Positions 23,888 through 31,370 of a stretch of 39,055 nucleotides of DNA are shown here, piece by piece (within the stretch, counting starts at the first letter, position 1; each line of letters opens with the position of its first letter). The position numbers and the translations under genes were made by a program. The notes beneath the pieces were generated by a model. It saw only the letters and a list, made by a program, of their open reading frames with translations, was not told the DNA's origin and did no database searches. This stretch comes from Nocardiopsis sp. JB363 (GTDB lineage Bacteria; Actinomycetota; Actinomycetes; Streptosporangiales; Streptosporangiaceae), in the NCBI RefSeq assembly GCF_900143625.1, contig NZ_FRFF01000192.1, forward strand, positions 1 through 39,055, read 5' to 3'.

Positions 23888-24865
23888 TTACCTGAGTAGG
23901 GGCGCGAGATAACCGCCCTCGGCATCGAGCAGGTCAGTGAGCAGGCGACATGGGCGCCAGTCATCGACTCGTTCCTCGGGTCTGTCGCGGGCGAGCCAGA
24001 TGTCAAGGTCACGGAGCTGGTCGAGAACAGCGGCGCCGTGGATGAGCGCGCGACCATGAACCGGGTCCATGTAACGAGCAGCGATCTCGACCGCGGCGGC
24101 GCCTGCCTCCGAATCAACGCGCTGACCGTCCTCGGATACACGGGCCTCGCATACCAGTCGGCACAGGTCGATCTCGACCGGACCGAACACGGCGAACTCA
24201 AAGTCCAGCAGAGCGACGACCTCGCCGTCCCATAGGGCGTTCATCAGAGCGAGGTCGCCGTGGTTGACGACCTGCTCGACCACGGACGCAGCCCGGAAAT
24301 AGCCCTCGATGACTTCGTGGAGCCGCGACTGCTGGGCACTGGACAGTCCTAGCGCGACCTCGGCGCGTCCAGCCGCCGCCGTGGCATCGCCGAGCCTCGC
24401 CGGTACGAAACCCCCGTGCGATGCGACATGCGCCTTGAGAGATGGGCTCGCGTCGTGCACGATCCGGGCCCGAGCCCACAGCTGACAGGCCGCCCGCCGT
24501 TGCTCCGCAGGTGTCAGTCTCGGCCATGCCTCGTGCAGATTCTGTCCCCGAACCTCCTTGGTCACGATCCAGCCGTGGCCCTCGGTAGTGCCCTCCCCGA
24601 GGAGCTCTGGGTGCCCGACCTCTCGCGGCAGAGCACGCACGAGCGCCACCTCGCGAGCCATGTCGATGGGTGTATGCGTGATCCGCACGGCGATACCGTC
24701 ACCGACCCACGTCGCGTTCGAGTACCCGTTTGCTCGCCGCATCCGCGTGAGTTCGCTGCCGAAGTGGGATGCCACCTCGGCGGCCAAGCCCTGGACCAGG
24801 GCCACGCGGAACGGGTCGCGATGCTCGTCGAGCGGATGGGTATTCGCACCGGGCTCTGGCATCAT
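23888..24865 (-). CDS. Aminoglycoside phosphotransferase (APH)-family kinase
   Basis: A 325-residue protein kinase-like phosphotransferase. The Brenner motif is H202-G-D204-x4-N209 (NHGDLALMNAL), followed by the metal-binding D221-F-E (LLDFEFAVFGP). An N-terminal ATP lobe includes AVRITHTP and GWIVTKEVRG. APH-fold enzymes phosphorylate aminoglycosides, choline, homoserine and others; the substrate cannot be assigned and resistance should not be assumed. GC content at third positions is lower than in flanking genes (GAT, GCA and AAT are frequent), consistent with acquisition. ATG at 24865 or 24862; no strong Shine-Dalgarno. Confidence 0.82.
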   Translation of the reverse strand: MMPEPGANTHPLDEHRDPFRVALVQGLAAEVASHFGSELTRMRRANGYSNATWVGDGIAVRITHTPIDMAREVALVRALPREVGHPELLGEGTTEGHGWIVTKEVRGQNLHEAWPRLTPAEQRRAACQLWARARIVHDASPSLKAHVASHGGFVPARLGDATAAAGRAEVALGLSSAQQSRLHEVIEGYFRAASVVEQVVNHGDLALMNALWDGEVVALLDFEFAVFGPVEIDLCRLVCEARVSEDGQRVDSEAGAAAVEIAARYMDPVHGRALIHGAAVLDQLRDLDIWLARDRPEERVDDWRPCRLLTDLLDAEGGYLAPLLR

Positions 24866-25141
24866 TCGAGCATTTTCCCACGGTCGTGCAGGTGCTGATT
24901 CAGCGGCGGGACTTCGACCCGCGTTACACCCTCTACCAAGGGCTTCTTGCTGTCATGGGTGGTTTCCACACACCGGCACAAGGATGTGACCTGCGCTCTC
25001 AGGTTGAAAAAGACTCACTGGTCATCGACGAGTAGCGGCCATCACGGGGGCGCGACCACCAGTGCGGCTCCCAACGTCATCGCGCCCCGACCGAACGGGC
25101 GGATGCGGGCCCCGGCCACGAAGGTCCCCCCTCGGCTGCGC
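24866..25141. other. Gene-free stretch beside the APH gene
   Basis: No gene of plausible length or codon use is visible. The first two thirds are less GC-rich than surroundings, like the APH gene. The last third, on the minus strand, reads GARIRPFGRGAMTLGAALVV without a stop and may be debris of a small membrane protein once next to the sigma factor gene; this is weak. Confidence 0.35.
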
Positions 25142-26080
25142 TCACCACTGTTCGATGAGCGGGTCGTCGTGCTCGGCGCGACGCCAGAACTCGGTGAAAC
25201 GATCCAGCCGGTCGGAGGAGGACACACCCACCAGGTTCACCACCTTCTCGTCCCGCAACCCCAGGGCCACCACGCCCACGACCCGATCCCCCAACGCCAT
25301 GACCATGGCGGGGGTGCCGTTGACCACGGCCGCGTGGATCGACGGCGACCCACCGACGAGCCTGCGCTTGGCGGGGGTCGGTTTGAAACCGGCCCGCAGG
25401 TTCGCGGCGATCGGTCCGGCACCCGTGCGGCGCGACAGCTTTCCGCCCACACCCTCGCTGACAACGGTGGCGTCGTCGGTCAACAACTCCACCAACCGCT
25501 CGGTCCTACCCGAGGACGCGGCCTCGACGAACGCCTCGACGATGCGCCGCGCCGCCGAACGATCGGCCTCCCCCGCGACCCTCTCCGAGGCCACCCGCCG
25601 CCGGGCACGGTGAACATGCTGCTGACTGGAGGTCTCGGTGATGTCGAGGATGTCGGCGACCTCGGCATGACTGTAGGAGAACGCCTCGCGCAGCACGTAG
25701 ACGGCGCGTTCGACCGGGCCGAGGCGCTCCATCAGCAGCAACACGGCCAGGGTCACCGACTCGCGTTGTTCGACGGTGTCGGCCGGACCCAGCATCGGGT
25801 CGCCGTCCAGCAGGGGTTCGGGCAACCAGTCACCGGCCGCTCGTTCGCGCCTGGCCCGCGCCGACCGGAGCCGGTCCAACGCGAGGTTGGTGACCACCTT
25901 GGTCAGCCATGCCTCGGGCACCTCGATGTGTTCGAGGTCGGCGGCCTGCCAACGCAGGTAGGCGTCCTGCACGGTGTCCTCGGCGTCGGCGGCCGAGCCG
26001 AGCAGGCGGTAGGCGAGCGAGGCCAACCGGTCTCGATTGGCCTCGAACCGTTCCACGGCGACGGTGTCCACGAAGGCCAC
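25142..26080 (-). CDS. ECF41-type RNA polymerase sigma factor with fused SnoaL-like domain
   Basis: A 312-residue sigma factor. Regions 2 and 4 are at about 8-75 (SLAYRLLGSAADAEDTVQDAYLRW) and 105-162 (REAFSYSHAEVADILDITETSSQQHVHRARRR). The linker carries the ECF41 hallmark WLPEPL (85-90). A C-terminal SnoaL/NTF2-like domain (175-300) replaces an anti-sigma factor and includes the conserved N254-G-T-P257. The distal NPDKL motif of the group appears degenerate (SSSDRL). In ECF41 the fused domain both activates and restrains the sigma. GTG at 26080 begins one nucleotide after the upstream stop codon, so it is co-transcribed with the flavoprotein gene. Confidence 0.9.
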   Translation of the reverse strand: MAFVDTVAVERFEANRDRLASLAYRLLGSAADAEDTVQDAYLRWQAADLEHIEVPEAWLTKVVTNLALDRLRSARARRERAAGDWLPEPLLDGDPMLGPADTVEQRESVTLAVLLLMERLGPVERAVYVLREAFSYSHAEVADILDITETSSQQHVHRARRRVASERVAGEADRSAARRIVEAFVEAASSGRTERLVELLTDDATVVSEGVGGKLSRRTGAGPIAANLRAGFKPTPAKRRLVGGSPSIHAAVVNGTPAMVMALGDRVVGVVALGLRDEKVVNLVGVSSSDRLDRFTEFWRRAEHDDPLIEQW

Positions 26081-26081
26081 G

Positions 26082-27275
26082 CTAGTCGGCGACCACCTTC
26101 CCGACATCGGCGGACACGGCCCGGCGGGTCCGACGCCGGCGTGTGGGCAGCCCGTAGGTGGGGTGGCCCATGGTCCAGGCGACGGCCTGGAGCACACCCG
26201 CCTTGAACCGGGTGGCCGACCATCCCCGCAGCGCCCAGGCCTTGGACCGGGCCCGGTCGTCGACCGCTTGGAAGAGCGCGTCCCGGGAGCCGAGGCTGAC
26301 GCAGTTGCCCAGGTAGGACAGCGGCACCTTCGCGACCTTCGTTCCGGTCAGCTCGGCGATGATCGCGGACGTGGCCTGCATCCGGGTGAACCCGGCCGAG
26401 GCACAGGACATCGGCATCGGTCGGCCGTGGTCGTCGATGGCGTGGACGCTGTCGCCGGCGGCGTGGATCTCGGGGTGGGAGACCGATCGCATCCGCCGGT
26501 CGACGCTGATCCGGCCATCGGAGGCCACCGCGAGTCCACTGTCGGCGGCGAGGGGGTGGACGGCGAACCCGGCCGCCCACACGGTCACGTCGGTCTCGAA
26601 CACCTTGCCATTGGCCGCGATGGCCTCCCCTTCTCCGACCTTGGTGATGGTGGTGTGTTCGTGCACCTCGATACCGAACCGGTCGAAGGCCCGGGCCAGA
26701 TGGTCTCGGGCCTTGGTGCCCAGCCAACCGGCCGGCTCGCCGGTGGTGGCCAGGGCGACCCGCAGCCGCGGGTGGGATTCGGCGATCTCGGTGGCGGCCT
26801 CGATCGCGGTGAGGTTGCCGCCCACCACCAGCACACGGCCTCGCGGTTCCAACGTGTCCAGTCGTCGCCGCAACCGCTCGGCGGCGGTCCGTTCGGCGAC
26901 GTGGAAGGCGTGTTCGCCCACCCCCGGCACACCGTGGTCGGCGATGGTGCTGCCGAGTGTGTACAGGAGGGTGTCGTACTCCAGTTCTTCGGTGCCCGAC
27001 TCCCCCGCCACGGTGACGACCCGGTGTTCTGCGTCCAGGTCGGTGACCCGGGCGATCTTGAGACGGATGCCGGTGCCGGCGAACATCTCCGCGAGCCCGC
27101 GTCGGCGAGGCGTCCGACCGGCGGCGACCTGGTGCAGGCGCATCCGTTCCACGAAGTCGGCTTCGGCGTTGACGACGGTGATCCGGACATCGTTCGGGTG
27201 CAGGTGACGGGCGAGGTATCCGGCAGCGGAGGCTCCGGCGTAGCCGGCCCCGAGGACGAGGATGTGGTGTCGCAT
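26082..27275 (-). CDS. NAD(P)/FAD-dependent oxidoreductase, ECF41 partner
   Basis: A 397-residue NDH-2-like flavoprotein. The FAD motif GAGYAGASAAGYLAR lies at 9-23, the second dinucleotide motif VLVVGGNLTAIEAATEIAE near 150-170, and the FAD-closing segment HPEIHAAGDSVHA near 275-290. Partner genes of ECF41 sigma factors are typically a carboxymuconolactone decarboxylase, oxidoreductase or epimerase; this fits the oxidoreductase class. The electron acceptor is unknown. ATG at 27275 has AGGAGA 8 nt upstream, and the gene is first in an operon whose second gene is the sigma factor. Confidence 0.88.
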   Translation of the reverse strand: MRHHILVLGAGYAGASAAGYLARHLHPNDVRITVVNAEADFVERMRLHQVAAGRTPRRRGLAEMFAGTGIRLKIARVTDLDAEHRVVTVAGESGTEELEYDTLLYTLGSTIADHGVPGVGEHAFHVAERTAAERLRRRLDTLEPRGRVLVVGGNLTAIEAATEIAESHPRLRVALATTGEPAGWLGTKARDHLARAFDRFGIEVHEHTTITKVGEGEAIAANGKVFETDVTVWAAGFAVHPLAADSGLAVASDGRISVDRRMRSVSHPEIHAAGDSVHAIDDHGRPMPMSCASAGFTRMQATSAIIAELTGTKVAKVPLSYLGNCVSLGSRDALFQAVDDRARSKAWALRGWSATRFKAGVLQAVAWTMGHPTYGLPTRRRRTRRAVSADVGKVVAD

Positions 27276-27307
27276 GTGCTTTCTCCTGTCCGCTCGTGTG
27301 CCCCTTG

Positions 27308-27334
27308 AACGAGACGGCCCGCACGTCCCTGACA
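27308..27334 (-). promoter_or_regulatory. ECF41-like promoter of the flavoprotein-sigma operon
   Basis: Reading the minus strand, TGTCAGG and CGTT are separated by 16 nt. This is close to the ECF41 target pattern as I recall it (TGTCACA as -35, CGTC as -10). It lies 33 nt upstream of the ATG, so the sigma factor probably drives its own operon. Confidence 0.6.
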
Positions 27335-27850
27335 GGACTTTGGCGTGATACACATCACATTGGAGCTCCGCCGGCTCCCGGCGCCCTGGATGTTCCCCGA
27401 TGGCGTGAGCGGAAGTTGCTGCGGGAGAGGCTCTCAGTGTGCATGGAGGTCGCTTCGTTGGGAGTGAACAGCGAACGGAACCGGCACCTTTACGTTATAG
27501 ATTCACTACATTCGCCCAGCTCCGGGGGGCGGGCGGCCCTGGGGTGCCGGCGGAGGTTCACCGTTGGCGAATATCCACTCCTGTTGAACGGCCTGCCCGA
27601 TCTTCCCTCCCCGGCCGCTCGGTGAGGGTCCGCGCCCACACGCGTGCACGGTGACCCCCGACGAAAGTAGGGGGCGCGAACCCACTAAGGCGTCCCGAAC
27701 CCGCCCCGCGTCATGCCTTTGGCCGACAACCGGTTCGGCCTCTGGGTGGAGGTTCGGGAGGTCTTCCCGGACCTAGCGTGGTGAACACGCCCGGTTCAGA
27801 TCCGCCCTACCGGCGTCGACCAGTCACCGTTCATCCAGGAGCCAGCCGCC
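27335..27850. other. Long intergenic region upstream of the ABC exporter
   Basis: About 515 nt without a credible gene. It contains one copy of a 23-bp element shared with the region after the exporter (27481-27503). The rest holds GC-rich sequence with no recognised family resemblance. The exporter promoter must lie here, but I cannot place its -10 with confidence. Confidence 0.4.
27481..27503 (+). repeat. Shared 23-bp element, copy 1
   Basis: CCGGCACCTTTACG, three variable bases, then TAGATT. It matches the element at 31322-31344 at 20 of 23 positions. The two copies flank the exporter genes in the same orientation. TTTACG-N-GTAG is reminiscent of BlaI/CopY-type operator half sites, and TAGATT could be a -10. 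Confidence 0.55.
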
Positions 27851-28615
27851 GTGAGCACGCCAGCAGCACAAACCCACTCCCCCATCCAGGCCCCTCCGGT
27901 CGTGGTGGCCCGAGCACTGACCAAGACCTACGACACCGGCGGCGCCCAGGTCCACGCCCTCGCCGGCGTCGACGTCGACTTCCACCGCGGTGCCTTCACC
28001 GCCATCATGGGCCCCTCCGGGTCCGGTAAGTCCACCCTCATGCACTGCCTGGCCGGGCTCGATGTTCCGACCTCCGGCAGTGTGCACCTGGGGCGCACCC
28101 AGATCACCGGCATGCGCGATGGCGACCTCACCCTGCTGCGCCGGGACCGCATCGGGTTCATCTTCCAGTCCTTCAACCTGCTGCCCATGCTCACCGCCGA
28201 GCAGAACATCCTGCTGCCCTCCCAGATCGCCAAGCGCAAGGTCGACCCCGCCCGTTTCGACCACATCGTCGACGTCGTGGGACTGCGCGATCGGCTGAGC
28301 CACCTGCCCGCCAAGCTCTCCGGTGGCCAGCAGCAGCGCGTGGCCGTGGCCCGGGCCCTGCTCAACGCCCCCGAGGTCGTCTACGCCGACGAGCCCACCG
28401 GTAACCTCGACTCCCGTTCCGGCGCCGAGATCCTCGCCTTCCTGCGCGACTCGGCCCGGGATCTGAACCAGACCATCGTCATGGTCACCCACGACCCCGT
28501 CGCCGCCTCCTACGCCGACCGTGTGGTGTTCCTGCGCGATGGGCGTCTGGTGGACGAGGTCAGCGACCCCACCGCCGAGCTGGTCTCCGAGCGCCTGCTG
28601 AAGCTGGAGGCCTGA
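27851..28615 (+). CDS. ABC transporter ATP-binding protein (MacB/LolD type)
   Basis: A 254-residue ATPase. Walker A GPSGSGKST (54-62), Q-loop FQSFNLLP, signature LSGGQQQR (156-163), Walker B VVYADEP (176-182) and switch His THD are all intact. It resembles ATPases that power FtsX-like permeases in mechanotransmission exporters. GTG at 27851 has AGGAG about 10 nt upstream. The permease starts 6 nt after its stop codon, so the two form an operon. Confidence 0.92.
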   Translation: MSTPAAQTHSPIQAPPVVVARALTKTYDTGGAQVHALAGVDVDFHRGAFTAIMGPSGSGKSTLMHCLAGLDVPTSGSVHLGRTQITGMRDGDLTLLRRDRIGFIFQSFNLLPMLTAEQNILLPSQIAKRKVDPARFDHIVDVVGLRDRLSHLPAKLSGGQQQRVAVARALLNAPEVVYADEPTGNLDSRSGAEILAFLRDSARDLNQTIVMVTHDPVAASYADRVVFLRDGRLVDEVSDPTAELVSERLLKLEA

Positions 28616-28621
28616 GCCACC

Positions 28622-31222
28622 ATGTTGCGCACCACCCTGGCCGGCCTGCGTCTGCACAAGGCCCGCTACGTCACCACCACCCTGGCCATTCTGCTCGGGG
28701 TCATGTTCATCGCCGGCACCATGGTCTTCTCCGACAGCCTCAAGGCCAGCTACGAGAAATCCGTGATGGGCTCGGCCTCCAGCGTCGACACCATCGCCAC
28801 CACCGAATCCCTGGAGGACCAGGACGGGAACTGGGAAGACCCGGTGCCCTTCACCCAGGAACAGCTCGACCAGGTCCGCGACCTGCCCGAGGTCGCCGAG
28901 GCCGATGGGGTTCGGCGAGGGCCCGGCCTGCTCCTGGACGACGAGGGACGCACCTTCGGCATGATCCCTCCCGAGGCCATGACCGTGGGGGAGGTGACCC
29001 GCTTCGAGGTCTCCGAGGGGGAACTTCCCGACAGCTACGACGAGATGGTCCTGGCGACCACCATCAGCGACCCGACCGGTTTCGAGGTGGGCGATTCCGT
29101 CACCGTGCTCGACTCCGAGCAGCAGGAGCAGGAGTTCACCGTCACCGGGCTGATCGACGTGGGGCTGGACTCCGAACTGAGCTACCGCGGGGCCTTCATC
29201 CTGACCCCCGAGGCCTACGCGTCGGTCACCGGCGCCGAGGGCTACCACGAGATCGACGCCCTGGCCGCCGACGGGACCTCCGAAGAGGACGTCGCCACCG
29301 CCGTGGCCGGGGTGCTCGGTGAGGGCGCCGACGTCAAGACCTCCACCGAGTTCGGCAATGCGAAGGCCGCCGAGGCCGGCGCGAACGCCGAAATGATCCG
29401 CACCGGTCTGATGCTGTTCGCGCTCGTCGCCGTCTTCGTCGCGGGCATCGTCATCTACAACACCTTCGCGATCCTCGTCGCCCAGCGTCAGCGAGAGATG
29501 GCCCTGCTGCGCTGCGTGGGCGCCAAGCGCGGCCAGGTCTTCCGTTCGATGCTGACCGAGTCCTTCGTGGTCGGCCTGGTGGCCTCGATCCTGGGCCTGC
29601 TGGCTGGAATCGGCCTCGGGATGTTGGGGATCCGCTTCGGCGGCCCACTCATGGGTGAGGACCTGGACCTCGCCGTCGTGGTCACCCCGGCCGCCGTGAT
29701 CATCGGTCTGGTCGTGGGCGTGTCGATCACCGTCTTCTCCGCGCTGGTCCCGGCCTTGCGCGCCACCCGCGTGTCCCCGTTGGCTGCGCTGAGCACCAGC
29801 GCCACCGCGGCCGGTATGGAGAAGGGCACCGGCAAGCTGCGCGCGGTGATGGGGATCCTGTTGTTCCTGTTCTCCGGCGGGATCGTGACGCTGGGGTTGC
29901 AGGGCGACTCCAACAGCGCGGCGATGTGGATCGTGGCCGTAGGCGCCATCGTCGCCTTCCTGGGCGTGGTCGTGCTCGGCCCGCTGCTGGTGCGCGGCAT
30001 CGTGGGTCTGATCGGTGCCCCGCTGCGTCACGTCGGCGTGCCGAGCAAGCTGGCGGTGGACAACTCCACCCGCAGCCCGCGCCGTGCCGCCACCGCCATG
30101 ATCGCCCTGACCGTGGGCGCCACCCTCATCACCGGATACTCGGTGATCAACGCCACCATGCAGGAGACCACCTCCCAGCAGTTGGACGGCAAGTACCCCG
30201 TGGACTACCAGCTCTCGCCGATGCTGAACATGGAGGACGAGGCAGCGGAGGGGGAAGGCGAGGAGGTGGCCTCCGAGGACGTCGGCGGCACCGACCTGAG
30301 TACCATCCCCGAGTCCGTGCGATCGGACCTGGCGGCGCGCCCGGAGATCGATCAGGTCTTCGCCAGCCGCTCGGACTACGTGGACAGCGCTGATGACAGA
30401 ATCGCCGACGACGACGGAACCGTCCCCGTGTCCTCCTACGTGGACGCCACCGTGGGCGAGGAGGTCGAGGTCGACGTGCTCGGGGGCGACCTCGCCGACT
30501 TCGGCCCGGGCAGCGTGCTGATCAGCGAGGACCGCGGGGGGTCCCTCGAAGCCGGAGACAGCATCTCCCTGGGCGATTCCGAACACGAGTTCGAGATCGC
30601 GGCCGTGGTGGCGAGCTCCGGGATGTTCTTCGGCCTCACCCTGGACCCGGAGGACTACGAGCAGGTGGTTCCCGAGGTCACGGGCGACTCCGCCGTCATG
30701 GTCCTGGGCAATGACTCCGCGTCGTCGTCGGAGCTGCGCGAGGCCGTCTACTCCACGGTCGACGAGTACCCGACCGTGAGCGTCACCTCGATGGCCGAGA
30801 TGCGCCAGCAGTTCGATGAGATTCTGACCACCGCGTTCTACGCGATCGCGGCGATGCTCGGTCTGGCCATCATCATCGCGGTGTTCGGTATCTCCAACAC
30901 CATGGCGCTGTCGGTGCTGGAGCGCACCCGTGAGTCCGCGATCCTGCGGGCCATGGGCCTGACCAAGGCACAGATGCGCCGCATGCTGGGGGTCGAGGCG
31001 GTGCTGCTGTGCCTGATCGGTGCCGGCATCGGTGTCCTGCTCGGTGTGGTGTTCGGTTGGGCGGCCATCTCCGCGGCCCTGCCCGACATCGTCTTCGGGT
31101 TCCCCACAGGACAGGTGGTCACGTTCCTGGCCATCGCGGTCCTGGCCGGTGTGGTCTCTTCCCTGCTGCCCGCCCGCCGGGCGGCGCGCACCTCCATCAC
31201 CGGAGCGCTCGCCTCTCAGTGA
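28622..31222 (+). CDS. FtsX/MacB-like ABC transporter permease, two-module form
   Basis: An 866-residue membrane protein with an N-terminal helix (about 18-38), a first extracytoplasmic domain (about 40-255) and a first FtsX core of three helices (about 265-385; VIYNTFAILVAQRQREMALLRCVGAKRGQVF). Then come two middle helices, another anchoring helix, a second extracytoplasmic domain (about 505-735) with an acidic stretch EAAEGEGEEVASED, and a second FtsX core (740-860; ISNTMALSVLERTRESAILRAMGLTKAQMRRM). The duplicated layout is typical of actinobacterial exporters of lipids, peptides or antibiotics. The substrate is unknown and no two-component genes are adjacent. Confidence 0.9.
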   Translation: MLRTTLAGLRLHKARYVTTTLAILLGVMFIAGTMVFSDSLKASYEKSVMGSASSVDTIATTESLEDQDGNWEDPVPFTQEQLDQVRDLPEVAEADGVRRGPGLLLDDEGRTFGMIPPEAMTVGEVTRFEVSEGELPDSYDEMVLATTISDPTGFEVGDSVTVLDSEQQEQEFTVTGLIDVGLDSELSYRGAFILTPEAYASVTGAEGYHEIDALAADGTSEEDVATAVAGVLGEGADVKTSTEFGNAKAAEAGANAEMIRTGLMLFALVAVFVAGIVIYNTFAILVAQRQREMALLRCVGAKRGQVFRSMLTESFVVGLVASILGLLAGIGLGMLGIRFGGPLMGEDLDLAVVVTPAAVIIGLVVGVSITVFSALVPALRATRVSPLAALSTSATAAGMEKGTGKLRAVMGILLFLFSGGIVTLGLQGDSNSAAMWIVAVGAIVAFLGVVVLGPLLVRGIVGLIGAPLRHVGVPSKLAVDNSTRSPRRAATAMIALTVGATLITGYSVINATMQETTSQQLDGKYPVDYQLSPMLNMEDEAAEGEGEEVASEDVGGTDLSTIPESVRSDLAARPEIDQVFASRSDYVDSADDRIADDDGTVPVSSYVDATVGEEVEVDVLGGDLADFGPGSVLISEDRGGSLEAGDSISLGDSEHEFEIAAVVASSGMFFGLTLDPEDYEQVVPEVTGDSAVMVLGNDSASSSELREAVYSTVDEYPTVSVTSMAEMRQQFDEILTTAFYAIAAMLGLAIIIAVFGISNTMALSVLERTRESAILRAMGLTKAQMRRMLGVEAVLLCLIGAGIGVLLGVVFGWAAISAALPDIVFGFPTGQVVTFLAIAVLAGVVSSLLPARRAARTSITGALASQ

Positions 31223-31246
31223 CCCGAGCCGCGAGCGTGTGACCCG

Positions 31247-31283
31247 ACCGGGGTGGCCCCATCGTCCAGGTGGCCACCCCGGT
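31247..31283 (+). terminator. Terminator after the ABC exporter operon
   Basis: The perfect 12-bp stem ACCGGGGTGGCC/GGCCACCCCGGT has a 13-nt loop and is followed by CTTCTC. It starts 24 nt after the permease stop. Confidence 0.75.
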
Positions 31284-31321
31284 CTTCTCATGTCCGGGGA
31301 CGATCGTGCGACGCCATCGAT

Positions 31322-31344
31322 CCGGCACCTTTACGACGTAGATT
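31322..31344 (+). repeat. Shared 23-bp element, copy 2, with orphan start signal
   Basis: CCGGCACCTTTACG, three variable bases, then TAGATT, nearly identical to 27481-27503. Here it contains TACGACGTA, a perfect 9-base dyad with a central base. Downstream lie GGAGG (31361-31365) and an ATG at 31373 opening only 19 codons (31373-31432), antisense to the end of the next gene. It looks like an intact promoter and start site whose gene has been lost or replaced. Confidence 0.5.
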
Positions 31345-31370
31345 AATTCAATGCCGTCGAGGAGGACCGC

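Noticed and set aside
23888..24865. Aminoglycoside resistance determinant
   Set aside because: Only the general APH-fold motifs are visible. The fold covers many non-antibiotic kinases, so a resistance call is not supported.
27296..27625. Possible plus-strand gene upstream of the ABC exporter
   Set aside because: No ribosome binding site or family resemblance, it overlaps the ECF41-like promoter, and codon third positions lack the strong G/C bias of real genes here.
27824..31291. Very long open frame antisense to the ABC exporter (over 1,100 codons)
   Set aside because: It is a compositional shadow: the sense frames carry full ABC and FtsX motifs, whereas the antisense product is a low-complexity string rich in Gly, Gln, His and Val.
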